Below, piece after piece: positions 26,469 to 36,356 of a stretch of DNA of 64,000 bases. Origin of the DNA: an uncultured Niabella sp. GTDB taxonomy: Bacteria > Bacteroidota > Bacteroidia > Chitinophagales > Chitinophagaceae. A program made the position numbers and the translations under genes. The notes beneath the pieces were generated by a model. It had not been told where the DNA came from, searched no databases, and was given only the letters and a program-made list of their open reading frames with translations. The stretch lies in the NCBI GenBank assembly GCA_934486785.1, contig CAKSQK010000001.1:62001-126000 (forward strand), given 5' to 3'. Position 1 is the first letter of the stretch. Each line of letters opens with the position of its first letter.

Positions 26469-28499
26469 TTACCAGATCTTAATCCTGTCCTGCGGTTTTT
26501 TATAAAGCTTATCTCCCGGCTTTACATTAAAAGCCTTGTACCATGCATCCATATTTACAAGAGGGCCAATGGTGCGGTAAGGGCCTGGCGAGTGCGGGTC
26601 TGTAAGTATCCGCCTGGCAGCCTCAGCAGGCAATATGTTGCCGCGCCATACCTGTGCCCAGCTTAGGAAAAAGCGCTGATCGGGAGTAAGGCCGTCTATT
26701 TTTTTATTGCTTTTGCCCTGTGGCGTCATTTTAAAAGCTTCATAAGCTACGCTTAGCCCGCCAAGGTCTCCAATATTTTCTCCCAGCGTTAATTTACCGT
26801 TTACCGTTAGCGTGTCAAGCACTTTATAAGCATTGAACTGTTCCACCAGCTTTTGCCCTTTGGCATCAAAACGCCGGCGGTCTTCATCCGTCCACCAGTT
26901 ACGCAGCGTGCCGTCTGCATCGTATTTACTTCCCTGGTCATCAAATCCGTGGCTCATTTCGTGGCCAATTACTGCGCCAATGCCGCCATAGTTCACGGCA
27001 TCGTCAGCATTAGGATCAAAAAAAGGAAATTGTAAAATGCCGGCAGGAAAAACAATTTCATTAAGCGTGGCGCTGTAGTAAGCATTAACCGTTGGAGGCG
27101 TCATACCAAACCTTTCGCGGTTAACAGGTTTGCCAAGCTGGCTGATGTTGTATTGATAGCGCCATTTACCTGTGTTTTGCAAATTTTCAAAAAAGGTATT
27201 GCGGCCAATCGCCAGACCATCATAGTTTTGCCATACAGCCGGGTACCCTACTTTTGGTCTGAAGGCTGCTAGCTTTGCCAGCGCTTTTTGCTTGGTTTCA
27301 TTTGTCATCCAGTCAAGCCCTTTGATGCGGATGGCAAAAGCCTTGCGCAGGTTTTCCACCATTTCATTCATACGGGCTTTTGCTTCAGGCTTAAAATATT
27401 CTGCCACGTATAGCTGGCCTAGCAGCTCGCCAATGACCCTGTCAGTTAAATTGGCCATGCGCTCCTCGCGCGGTGTTTGTACTTTCTGACCGGAAAGAAC
27501 CTGGTTATAAGCAAAGTTCGCTTCTACAAAATTTTTGCCCAGGTAAGGCGCTGCATTATCTAAAATATTCCATTTCAAATAAGTTTTCCAATCATCAACA
27601 GAAATGGTATTGAGCATTTTTGCAACAGCCGTAAAAAACGCGGGGTTGTTTACCAAAACACTATCCTGGCCTGCTACATTCAATGTTTTTAATACAGATG
27701 CCCAGTTAATGCCCGGTGTTGTTTTACTAAGGTCATCCACGGCAAACTTGTGGTAGGTTTTGTACGGGTCGCGCATTTCCACACGGCTCATCTGGGCCTT
27801 TGCCAGCGCTGTTTCTATATTTAAAATGATGCCTGCACGGTGGTTGGCCTCTTCAGCAGGAATGCCCGTAAGCGCAAACAATCGGGCAATATAGTTTTTA
27901 TAAGCAGTGCGGATGGATTGTGAACCGGGATCATTCCTGAGATAATAATCGCGGTCTGGCAGGGTAATGCCACCCTGGAAAAACTGGCCTATCATTGTTT
28001 CCACGTCTTTTCTATCCTGTACCACCGCAAAACTGTAAAGCGGGGCGCCCAGGCCCTGCGTGCGCATATAGGCGGCTTCTGTCATTACGCCATCCACGGT
28101 TCGTATGGCATCTATGGTGGCCAGCGCTCTTTTTATGGGAGTAAAGCCCAATTGCTCAATAGTTGCGGTATCCATTGCGGCAGCATAAAAATCTCCCACC
28201 CTTTTTTCCACGCTACCGGGCGCTGCGCTTTTGTTAGCGGCAGATCTTTCAAGAATGGTTTTTACCGCGCCGGTATTAAAATCGCGCAAAATATTAAAAG
28301 ACCCCCATCTTGTTTCTTTGGCTGGAACGGGGTTGTTATCAATCCATTTGCCATTAGCATACCGGTAAAAATCATCGCCGGGTTTTACTGACAGGTCCCT
28401 GTCATCAGGATTGATAAACTTTACCGGCTTTTGTGCGGCAGCAACATTGAAGAGAACCAGTGTGAGAAGCAGTAAGGAAGTAATGCAATATCTTTTCAT
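26469..28499 (-). CDS. M13 family metallopeptidase (neprilysin/PepO-like), secreted
   Basis: A 676-residue zinc peptidase with a signal peptide (residues 1-22, ending VAAA-Q). The zinc-binding HEMSH is at residues 513-517 and the third ligand Glu574 is in GENIGDLGG. The substrate-positioning NAYY motif lies upstream. The N-terminal DLSVKPGDDFYRYANGKW block is the family hallmark. M13 peptidases degrade short peptides, usually in the periplasm or outside the cell. It is a single gene convergent with the AraC-type regulator. Confidence 0.95.
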   Translation of the reverse strand: MKRYCITSLLLLTLVLFNVAAAQKPVKFINPDDRDLSVKPGDDFYRYANGKWIDNNPVPAKETRWGSFNILRDFNTGAVKTILERSAANKSAAPGSVEKRVGDFYAAAMDTATIEQLGFTPIKRALATIDAIRTVDGVMTEAAYMRTQGLGAPLYSFAVVQDRKDVETMIGQFFQGGITLPDRDYYLRNDPGSQSIRTAYKNYIARLFALTGIPAEEANHRAGIILNIETALAKAQMSRVEMRDPYKTYHKFAVDDLSKTTPGINWASVLKTLNVAGQDSVLVNNPAFFTAVAKMLNTISVDDWKTYLKWNILDNAAPYLGKNFVEANFAYNQVLSGQKVQTPREERMANLTDRVIGELLGQLYVAEYFKPEAKARMNEMVENLRKAFAIRIKGLDWMTNETKQKALAKLAAFRPKVGYPAVWQNYDGLAIGRNTFFENLQNTGKWRYQYNISQLGKPVNRERFGMTPPTVNAYYSATLNEIVFPAGILQFPFFDPNADDAVNYGGIGAVIGHEMSHGFDDQGSKYDADGTLRNWWTDEDRRRFDAKGQKLVEQFNAYKVLDTLTVNGKLTLGENIGDLGGLSVAYEAFKMTPQGKSNKKIDGLTPDQRFFLSWAQVWRGNILPAEAARRILTDPHSPGPYRTIGPLVNMDAWYKAFNVKPGDKLYKKPQDRIKIW

Positions 28500-29328
28500 A
28501 GCATTTTATTTCAATCATAAAAATAATAAAAACGTATCGGTAACGGGAACCGCTTATCTAAATTACGATGTTTATTCCGGCTTGTGCATACGAATGGGAA
28601 TAACTGCTGCTTTTAATACAAATTAATGTGCAAAACCCATTAAAATGGTGTGTAACCTTGTTTAAAACGGGTGGACACAAACACACCGGAACATTTGGAA
28701 AAGCAGGGCAACCGGCCTTACCTTCATGATGCAAATATGAACAGCCATTTACTTTCGCAAGATTTTAAACGCTTTTCTATTGCACCTTAGCAGATTCTTT
28801 GACAGAGGTTATTGCCAATCAAAGTTCCGAAAGTATGTGTTTTTAGAAATAGAAACAAGGAACCCGGAAATCTGATGAAGCAGTATACCAAAGGCAAAGT
28901 TGAAGCTACACGCCGAAGCCTGCCGGAAGCCTGTAAAAAGGTTTTGGATCACCTAAGTGCAGCGATGTACTGATGGCCCAACCAGCATACAAAGATCCGG
29001 CAACGTTGACGCGATAGCTGAAGCAAAGCCAGACGCACGGCCTGTTCCATAGCTTGTTTTAACTGACGCACAGCGATGTGCAGATTTTTCTTTCAAACTA
29101 AGGATAGCCAAAGCGCCTGACATAGCTGAAGCAAAAGCTGAAGCCTTGCCAGTTGTTCTGTGGATGGAAGCTTTTCTACGGATGGCAGCAATGCCCATGT
29201 TCGAAAGTGAAGATTTACTCTACAGTGACAATGCTGAAGCTAATTTAAAAGCATCGGGTTAGTAAGTGAAAGTATGGGAAACCATACCTAAAACAAAACA
29301 CGATGCTTTTTTTCATGCCCGCTATTTT
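28500..29328. other. Gap of 0.83 kb with no intact gene; imperfect tandem duplication
   Basis: No convincing gene fills this stretch. It contains an imperfect duplication with a period of 108-111 bases. AGCGATGT recurs at 28961 and 29072, and ATAGCTGAAGCAAA at 29014 and 29122, with similar flanks. A 32-codon frame at 28875-28973 (product starting MKQYTKGKVEATRR) precedes the first copy, and an open frame rich in Ala/Glu/Lys covers the second copy to a TAG near 29262. Coding-like composition broken by stops suggests a decayed gene, but I recognise no family. Confidence 0.4.
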
Positions 29329-31947
29329 CTATTCTTCGTCAGCCAGCTCGCTGATCAGTTCTGCCACCAGTGCCGTCCACCCCGTTTGATGGCTGGCCCC
29401 CAGCCCGCGGCCGCTATCACCATTAAAATATTCGTAAAACAAGATTAGGTCTTCATTTTCGGGCCTTTTGTAAAACCAGTTGTATTCTGCGTAAATGGGC
29501 CTGTCGCCGTTCTCATCCCTTTGAAAAAGACTAATGACCCTTTTGGCCAGTTGTGTGGAGATGTTGAACAGGTTCATTTTATTGCCAGACCCCGCCGGGT
29601 ACTCAACCTTCAGACTGTCGTGGTAAAACTTGCCAAGCCGGCGAATGCTTTGAATGATGAGGAAATTGATCGGTATCCACACCGGGCCGCGCCAGTTGCT
29701 GTTGCCGCCAAACATGTCGGAAGTGGAATCTCCGGGATCATAACGAATGGTATGCACCTGGCCATTGATGGTAACCGAATAAGGATTTTGCTCGTGATAC
29801 TTTGACAATGCCCTGATGCCTCCCTCAGATAAAAATTCATTTTCATCCAGCAGCCGTTTCAGCAGCGCTTCCAGCCTTTCTTTCTGAACCAGAGACAAAA
29901 GCAGCTCCTCGCCATCGCCCCGCTCTTCTTTTGGCCAGAACTTTTTGTTTTTGATGCGGTAGTTTTTATACCAGTCAAAGCGTTTTTTAAAATCGGGCAG
30001 CTTGTCAAATACTTCTTTTTTAATAGTGCTAACGGCGTATAACGATGTCAGCCCCACAATAGACTGAATGCGCAGGGGATGCGGTTCTGCATCGTTTTGA
30101 GAAAGCACATCATAAAAAAACTGGTCTTCTTCATTCCAAAGCACGTGCTCGTTCAGCGCTTCGGCAATTAATATAAAATGCTCAAAAAATTTTGTGGCTA
30201 CGTCTTCAAACGATGGGTCGTCCATAGCAATTTCAAGCGCCATATCCATCATATTCAGCGCGTAAGTGCCCATCCAGCTTGTACCGTCGGCCTGCTCTAA
30301 TTGCATATCTCCGCCGCCGTGATAGCTGCGGTTAAACACGCCAATATTATCAAGCCCTAAAAAGCCACCTTCAAAAATATTGTTACCGCCACGGTCTTTC
30401 CGGTTGATCCACCATGTAAAGTTGATCATGAGCTTATGGAAAACCTTTTTCAGAAAATCAATATCACCTTTACCCGTTCGTTTCTTTTCCATTTCAAAAA
30501 TTTCCATGGCAGCCCAGGCCTGAACCGGCGGGTTCACATCGCTAAAATTCCATTCGTAAGACGGCAGTTGCCCATCGGGCTTCATAAACCACTCCCGCAT
30601 GAGCAGCAGCAACTGGTTTTTAGCAAACACCGGGTCAATTGCCGCCATTGAAATGCATTGAAAAGCCTGATCCCAGGCGGCATACCAGGGATACTCCCAT
30701 TTATCGGGCATCAATATTACATCCTGGTTTTTCAGGTGTGCCCACTCGTGGTTGCGGCCCGTGGCCCTTGATTCGGGAATGGGCGTAATGCCGTCAGATC
30801 TGGTCAGCCATTTCTCCACGTCGTAGCGGTAATATTGCTTGTTCCATAAAAGGCCAGCAAGGGCACGTCGTTGTATCAATGCCAGGTCTTCCGGCAGGCC
30901 TTTGGGAAGGATGGCTGCATAAAATGCATCCGCTTCTTCTTTTCTTTTCTGAAAAATATTTTCAAAACCGGGCTCAAAAGGGTTTTGAATTTCGCCGGCG
31001 CTTAGCCGGCAATAAATATGAATGGTTTCACCCGCCTTTACAGTGCGCCTGTAAACGGGCGCAAAACGGGTACCGGTTCTACGTTCGCGAAGTTGGCTTG
31101 TATACTTATCGTGTATGATGGCATTGTGAAACGCATCTTTGGTAAATACTGTTTCGTTTTCAATACCCTGCACCACCTGTGTATTGGTTTCATTATCGGT
31201 GTACAATGCATCGTCTGCATTCTGATAATAAAAATAATAATTACCCATACGCGGGTGCTGGGCATAAACTGCATTGCTGCTTATAGGTGAAATATTGGGC
31301 GTGCCCGGCGCAAGGCCATAACTCCATTTATTATAAAACCACAGCATAGGCAATACCGTGATGGGAGCCGGCTCATGAAAGCGGTTGGTGATGCTGATGC
31401 GGATGCCAATATCCTGGCTGTTGTGCTTGGCATAAGTGATGTGAACATCGAAGTATTCATCGTTATCAAAAATACCGGTATCTAAAATTTCAAACTCCGT
31501 TTCTTCCTTGCTTAACTCTTTGTTTTTTTGCTTTAGTAACTCGTACGGAAATTCCTGCTGCGGGTATTTGTACAGGTATTCCATATAGTAATGGGTGGGA
31601 AGATTATCAAGATAGTAATAAAGCTCCTTTACATCTTCTCCATGATTGCCCTCGTAATTGCCCAGGCCAAAAAGCCGTTCTTTTAAAATAGGATCTTTCC
31701 CATTCCATAATGCCACGGCAAAGCAAAGGTTTTGAAGATAATCTGAGATGCCGGCCAGGCCGTCTTCTCCCCACAAATAAGCCCGCAGGTGGGCATGGTC
31801 AAAAGGAAAATACCCCCAGCTATCTCCCCACACGCCATAGTCTTCACGTACGGTACCCCACTGGCGTTCACTTACATAACATCCCCATTGTTCGAGCGGC
31901 ACGGGTTTTTGTGCATTCTCGCGTAACCTTCTGTGTTCTGCTGTCAT
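29329..31947 (-). CDS. Glycosidase of the GH63 / MGH1-like type
   Basis: An 872-residue cytoplasmic protein with no signal peptide. The N-terminal part (DYGVWGDSWGYFPFDHA, GLGNYEGNHGEDVKE) and the C-terminal (alpha/alpha)6-barrel (YPWYAAWDQAFQC, DVNPPVQAWAA, NSNWRGPVWIPINFL, HQTGWTALVAELI) match the GH63 glucosidase/MGH1-like family. Members cleave alpha-glucosides, including glucosylglycerate or mannosylglycerate in some bacteria. The WDQAF and NWRGPVW blocks carry the acidic or structural residues of the active site. The substrate is not shown by the context. Confidence 0.86.
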   Translation of the reverse strand: MTAEHRRLRENAQKPVPLEQWGCYVSERQWGTVREDYGVWGDSWGYFPFDHAHLRAYLWGEDGLAGISDYLQNLCFAVALWNGKDPILKERLFGLGNYEGNHGEDVKELYYYLDNLPTHYYMEYLYKYPQQEFPYELLKQKNKELSKEETEFEILDTGIFDNDEYFDVHITYAKHNSQDIGIRISITNRFHEPAPITVLPMLWFYNKWSYGLAPGTPNISPISSNAVYAQHPRMGNYYFYYQNADDALYTDNETNTQVVQGIENETVFTKDAFHNAIIHDKYTSQLRERRTGTRFAPVYRRTVKAGETIHIYCRLSAGEIQNPFEPGFENIFQKRKEEADAFYAAILPKGLPEDLALIQRRALAGLLWNKQYYRYDVEKWLTRSDGITPIPESRATGRNHEWAHLKNQDVILMPDKWEYPWYAAWDQAFQCISMAAIDPVFAKNQLLLLMREWFMKPDGQLPSYEWNFSDVNPPVQAWAAMEIFEMEKKRTGKGDIDFLKKVFHKLMINFTWWINRKDRGGNNIFEGGFLGLDNIGVFNRSYHGGGDMQLEQADGTSWMGTYALNMMDMALEIAMDDPSFEDVATKFFEHFILIAEALNEHVLWNEEDQFFYDVLSQNDAEPHPLRIQSIVGLTSLYAVSTIKKEVFDKLPDFKKRFDWYKNYRIKNKKFWPKEERGDGEELLLSLVQKERLEALLKRLLDENEFLSEGGIRALSKYHEQNPYSVTINGQVHTIRYDPGDSTSDMFGGNSNWRGPVWIPINFLIIQSIRRLGKFYHDSLKVEYPAGSGNKMNLFNISTQLAKRVISLFQRDENGDRPIYAEYNWFYKRPENEDLILFYEYFNGDSGRGLGASHQTGWTALVAELISELADEE

Positions 31948-31965
31948 TTATAATCTCAATTGTTT

Positions 31966-31973
31966 CAAAAGTA
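31966..31973 (-). promoter_or_regulatory. -7 promoter element of the GH63-like gene
   Basis: Minus-strand TACTTTTG, a full TAnnTTTG match, 18 bases before the ATG at 31947. Confidence 0.4.
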
Positions 31974-32053
31974 GTGCTTTGCATGTAAAAACATGGGGAG
32001 AATTGCGTGCAGTGGAATTTCTATACCGGCAAGTATTTTTTGGGAAAGTGGGA

Positions 32054-33136
32054 TTAATAATTCCGGTACACATTATAAAGCACTTTCTTATCGTAATCGG
32101 TAAGCGTAGGCGAAAGATCAGTTTGAATATAATGCAGTTTAAAAGCTTTTATGGCAGCAGACTGGTTGCTGATATCGAATCCGATCACCCGCAGTGCAAG
32201 CAGCGCATTAAAATCGGCTGGCGGCGTAACCAGGTTGTAGGCATCGTACCAGTAGCCAAAGCCGGCATCTGCCAGTTTTTTCCAGGGAAAAAATTTACTG
32301 GGATCGTTTTTACGCGTGGGTGCAATATCGGAGTGGGCTATAAAATTTGCCTGCGGAATACCGTATTCCTTTTTTAAAAATGCCAGTAGCTTTATAAGTG
32401 CATCTATCTGCACATCGCTGAAAGGCTCATCGCCGTTATTGTCAATTTCAATACCCAGGCTGCACGAGTTCATATCTGTAATATTTCCCCATTTACCATT
32501 GCCGGCATGCCAGGCCCGCATATAATCATTTAGCATTTGGTGCACCACGCCATCGCGGCCAACCACATAGTGAGCGCTTACACTGGTCCTGCTGATGGAG
32601 AATGTAAAAAGCGTTTGCTCGGCACTGGTTTGCGCTGTATGATGCAAAACCACAAAGTTGGGCTTGCGTACGTTAAAATTAACCGTGGTATTCCATTCGC
32701 TGGCGTTCACAGCCGGGTTTCTTGGGTTTTTTACCACTGACATTACATTCAATAATGAATCCATCATTCTGCGGTATGCGGGCCTTGCCGACACTTGCTG
32801 AATACTGTCTGTAATATGCTTATAATATGCGCGGCTGCGGTATGCCGGGCGGGCTGTGCCGGTTGCCGACGGTGTATAAACCGGTTGTGGCTGCGGCGTG
32901 GTTTTTTGCGGTGCAGAACTCACTGGTTCTTCTTCACGCTGCTTGGTAACCTGCTGGGGCTTTGTAAATACGGTTTGATTGGGATGCTTGGTTGAAGGCG
33001 CTTTAACCACAGGCTTTTGCTGCTGTTGGCCGGAAGGTTTGGCCAACACGTTGGTACGCGCAGGCTGGGAAGGTGTGCAGGAATAAACAACAATTAGCAA
33101 CAATGCCCAAATCATCAATGTTTTTGTGCTAAACAT
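32054..33136 (-). CDS. N-acetylmuramoyl-L-alanine amidase, type 2, lipoprotein
   Basis: A 360-residue predicted lipoprotein: a hydrophobic signal ends in VYSC (Cys20). Residues 22-110 are a low-complexity linker rich in Pro, Gln, Lys and Thr. The amidase_2 domain occupies about 155-330 with zinc ligands in VLHHTAQ, WHAGNG and the FIAHSDIAPTRKNDP motif. It would cut the bond between MurNAc and the stem peptide, anchored in the outer or inner membrane. It is divergent from zwf. Confidence 0.9.
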   Translation of the reverse strand: MFSTKTLMIWALLLIVVYSCTPSQPARTNVLAKPSGQQQQKPVVKAPSTKHPNQTVFTKPQQVTKQREEEPVSSAPQKTTPQPQPVYTPSATGTARPAYRSRAYYKHITDSIQQVSARPAYRRMMDSLLNVMSVVKNPRNPAVNASEWNTTVNFNVRKPNFVVLHHTAQTSAEQTLFTFSISRTSVSAHYVVGRDGVVHQMLNDYMRAWHAGNGKWGNITDMNSCSLGIEIDNNGDEPFSDVQIDALIKLLAFLKKEYGIPQANFIAHSDIAPTRKNDPSKFFPWKKLADAGFGYWYDAYNLVTPPADFNALLALRVIGFDISNQSAAIKAFKLHYIQTDLSPTLTDYDKKVLYNVYRNY

Positions 33137-33376
33137 TTCTAATGCTGATCTTTTCTTTGTAAAAATAATTCGTAAATAAAGCCGTTCCTGAGATAAAAGT
33201 AACGAAATCCCTCGTAAAACGCCCGTTCGCGTATAAAATTGTGCAGGTAATGAAATATTTTATGATTTTGTTAAAGCTCTCTATCTTTAGCAATAAGCAG
33301 ATCAACCCAACATTACAATTATCGTTCAATAGCAAAGACGCTTTTTCTTTGCAACTGATGCTAAAACTATTCATAC

Positions 33377-34900
33377 ATGGTTTCTGAAAAAACTCCTGCA
33401 AACATTATCATATTTGGCGGTTTTGGCGACTTGTCGTGGCGCAAACTTATTCCGGCTTTTTATAATTTATACATTAATGGATACATGCCCGAAGAGTTTA
33501 CAATTTTTGCCATGGACTACCACGGCCTGCCGGATGCCGCATATGATAAACACATGCTCGAAGGCATCAACACTTTTTCGCGCAGCGGAAGGATCAATAA
33601 AAAACAATGGCTGAAGTTTAAAGACAAGCTGAATTATTTTCAGGGAGACTTTATGGTGCCTGATACTTTTCCCAGGCTGAAAGAAGCCATTGAAGCCAAC
33701 GATGCAGCCTGGGGCTCCCGCGCCATTCGTTTGTATTATTACGCCATATCACCGGGATTTATTGAAACGGTTTCAAAAGGGATTGCCAAAAATAAAATGG
33801 CAGATGATGAAACGAAAGACAGGATCGTGGTGGAAAAACCTTTTGGCACTGACCTGGCATCGGCAAAAGCGCTTAATAAATTGCTGGCATCCGTTTTTAA
33901 AGAAACACAAATTTACCGTATAGATCACTACCTGGGCAAAGAAGTCGTTCAAAACATTATGGCCTTCAGGTTTGCCAACCATATTTTTGAACCGCTGTGG
34001 AACCGGCAGTTTATTGATCACGTACAAATTACCGTAGCAGAGCAGGTGAGCGTGGGCACCCGTGGCAGCTATTATGATAAAAGCGGCGCCCTGCGCGATA
34101 TGATACAAAACCACCTGATGCAATTGCTTACCATTATTGGCATGGAATGCCCGGTAAAATATGAAGCAGAATACGTGCGTGATGAAAAAGTAAGGGTGCT
34201 GAGCAGCGTGCGCGCATTAACCGCCGCAAAAGTAAATACCGATGTAGTGAGAGCCCAATATACTGAAGGAGAAATAAACGGCGAAGTGCAAAAAGGCTAT
34301 ACAGATGAAACAAATGTGGCGCGCAACTCCTATACCGAAACTTACGCGGCTTTAAAGTTATACATTGACAACCCGCGGTGGAAGGATGTTCCCTTCTTTT
34401 TACGAACAAGCAAATCACTTACCGCGCAATCCTCCATCATTGTCATCCAGTTCAGAGATTCGCCGCATAAGATCTTTGCAGATGATATAACGCCCAACAG
34501 GCTCATCATCAGCATACAGCCGCAACAGGAGATCATCCTGCTTTTTGAAGCAAAAGTTCCGGGCATGCGCATGCACCTGAAACCGGTGGAAATGGATTTT
34601 ACTTATCGTACTGCCTTTACCGAACAATCGCCCGAAGCTTACGAAACCCTTTTGCTTGATGTGCTTGAAGGTGATGCCACACAGTTTATGCGGGCCGACC
34701 AGGTTGAGGCCGCCTGGAAAATTGTAATGCCCATACTTAACAAATGGGGCAAATCAAAAACAGGTATGCAGAAGTATGCCGCAGGCACCTGGGGACCCAA
34801 AGCGGCTGATAAGCTGATTCAAAAATCAGGCTTTGAATGGATCTTATTACCAACCGATAAAATTTCTATTTGCCATGAAGCAGGTAAACGAAAAAAATAA
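33377..34900 (+). CDS. zwf: Glucose-6-phosphate 1-dehydrogenase
   Basis: A 507-residue enzyme of the oxidative pentose phosphate pathway that makes NADPH. The dinucleotide-binding loop is [15 protein letters not shown], a variant of the usual GASGDLxxRKLxP. The substrate-binding RIDHYLGKE is exact, and the NHLMQLLTI and FRDSPHKIF blocks follow. The stop codon overlaps the pgl start by 26 bases, coupling the first two steps of the pathway. Confidence 0.96.
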   Translation: MVSEKTPANIIIFGGFGDLSWRKLIPAFYNLYINGYMPEEFTIFAMDYHGLPDAAYDKHMLEGINTFSRSGRINKKQWLKFKDKLNYFQGDFMVPDTFPRLKEAIEANDAAWGSRAIRLYYYAISPGFIETVSKGIAKNKMADDETKDRIVVEKPFGTDLASAKALNKLLASVFKETQIYRIDHYLGKEVVQNIMAFRFANHIFEPLWNRQFIDHVQITVAEQVSVGTRGSYYDKSGALRDMIQNHLMQLLTIIGMECPVKYEAEYVRDEKVRVLSSVRALTAAKVNTDVVRAQYTEGEINGEVQKGYTDETNVARNSYTETYAALKLYIDNPRWKDVPFFLRTSKSLTAQSSIIVIQFRDSPHKIFADDITPNRLIISIQPQQEIILLFEAKVPGMRMHLKPVEMDFTYRTAFTEQSPEAYETLLLDVLEGDATQFMRADQVEAAWKIVMPILNKWGKSKTGMQKYAAGTWGPKAADKLIQKSGFEWILLPTDKISICHEAGKRKK

Positions 34901-35624
34901 CAACATACAGCTCATCTGGAAAGATGCTGAAGCGCTAAGCATTGCCGCGGCGCATTATTTTGTAAAACTTTGCAACGAAAACATTGCTAAAAAAGGCATT
35001 TTCACTGTGGCGCTTTCCGGTGGCAGCACACCAAAACGTTTTTTTGAAATACTGGCCGGCCCGGCATTCAACCGCAATATCAACTGGAAAAAAATTTTAT
35101 TGTTTTGGGGCGATGAACGTTTTGTACCGCACACGCATGAGCAAAGCAATTATAAAATGACCAAAGAAGCCCTGCTGGATCAGATCAAAATTCCGCGTAA
35201 AAATATTTTTCCCGTTCCCACAAATGGCCTGCCGCAGCTTTGCGCCCAACAATACGAGACAACGATCAAAAATACCCTGGGGCGTAGCCGCTCTTTTGAT
35301 CTCACGCTCTTAGGCATGGGCGATGATGGCCACACGGCCTCGCTTTTTCCCGGCACAAATATTTTACAGGAACAAAAAAAGCTGGTCAGGGAAGTTTGGC
35401 TGGAAGACAAACAAACCTGGCGCATCAGTTTTACTTACCCGCTCATCAACCAAAGCAAAGAGATCATGTATTTAATTGCAGGAAATAACAAAGGGCCGGT
35501 AATAAAGAAAATCTTTTCCGGGCGTGCGCTTAAAACCCTATATCCCATTCAAAGCGTTAATCCCACCAAAGGAACTGCTGTGTGGATGCTTGATGAAGCA
35601 GCAGCAGGCGGCACATTCAAATAG
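34875..35624 (+). CDS. pgl: 6-phosphogluconolactonase
   Basis: A 249-residue enzyme that hydrolyses the lactone made by the preceding dehydrogenase. It has the SugarP_isomerase/NagB fold motifs [14 protein letters not shown] and [16 protein letters not shown], with the catalytic GDDGH histidine. The ATG at 34875 inside the end of zwf is preferred to a start 14 codons upstream. Gnd does not follow. It converges with, and overlaps by eight bases, the next gene. Confidence 0.94.
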   Translation: MKQVNEKNNNIQLIWKDAEALSIAAAHYFVKLCNENIAKKGIFTVALSGGSTPKRFFEILAGPAFNRNINWKKILLFWGDERFVPHTHEQSNYKMTKEALLDQIKIPRKNIFPVPTNGLPQLCAQQYETTIKNTLGRSRSFDLTLLGMGDDGHTASLFPGTNILQEQKKLVREVWLEDKQTWRISFTYPLINQSKEIMYLIAGNNKGPVIKKIFSGRALKTLYPIQSVNPTKGTAVWMLDEAAAGGTFK

Positions 35625-36219
35625 CTGTAAATTGATTCTGGAACTCCATATGCTTTAGTACCTGCCAGCTCCTAAAGCCTTCCATGCGTTTTAGCAGCAA
35701 CATTTGGTCTGCTAAAAATGTGGCGGTAAAATGTTTCTGTTTGTATTGCGGCCAGCTTTTCTCAAACTGCCACGGGTGCAGGCGTTGTGCCAGTGTCATT
35801 CTGGGCATTTCGTTCAACCGTAAGCCGGGTAAAGATTGCGCTACAGCTTTCACCCTGCTCACAAGGTATTGCAGCGTTTCTGCTTCTTCAACCCCAATAT
35901 AGATCTCGCGGTTATCTATATGGCCAAAATTTTTCAGGTGCAGTTTAAATGGCATAAACCCGATCGCAACAAGGTTCAGTACATCTGCCATTTCCTGCTC
36001 CCTGCTTTCGCGTTGCGAAAAAGTGGCCAGGTAAATAAACGGGTTGCCTCCTGCAATCACCATCCCTTTATAATCCCGGTCAAGAGCCGATTTTAATGCC
36101 GCAACTTTTTTATGAATGGCCGGCGGCGTATCAATGATTAGCCTGTAATCATTCTTCGGATCGTGGTTATGTAAAAGAGATGTTTGCATTTTTAAAATAC
36201 TATTCAAATCCCACGCCAT
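35617..36219 (-). CDS. 2'-5' RNA ligase (2H phosphoesterase) superfamily protein, degenerate active site
   Basis: A 200-residue protein with the two-lobed 2H layout: YRLIIDTPPAIHKKVAALK, an F-K-L-HLKNFGHI strand followed by EIYIGV, and a C-terminal MTLAQRL...FEKSW block. In active members each lobe has His-x-Thr/Ser. Here the first site reads LAT (in YLATFSQ) and the second RMT (in PRMTLAQ), so both histidines are missing. It is probably not a classical phosphoesterase. An ATG at 36189 is an alternative start. The fold assignment is by pattern and is moderate. Confidence 0.55.
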   Translation of the reverse strand: MAWDLNSILKMQTSLLHNHDPKNDYRLIIDTPPAIHKKVAALKSALDRDYKGMVIAGGNPFIYLATFSQRESREQEMADVLNLVAIGFMPFKLHLKNFGHIDNREIYIGVEEAETLQYLVSRVKAVAQSLPGLRLNEMPRMTLAQRLHPWQFEKSWPQYKQKHFTATFLADQMLLLKRMEGFRSWQVLKHMEFQNQFTAI

Positions 36220-36356
36220 TATAACTTCAATTAACCCGGTGGCATCCGTTTAAAAGATCAAGAACGCCTGCGTTCATTAAATTTACGCTGTTTTACTTGC
36301 AAATGCGTAACAGCGAAACCCCCTATTTTTGCAAGGCATCAATTGTAATTGTTTTT

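Noticed and set aside
28953..29198. Leftward 81-codon frame in the gene-free stretch
   Set aside because: It lies antisense to other weak frames, is built from the imperfect duplication, and shows no recognisable family.
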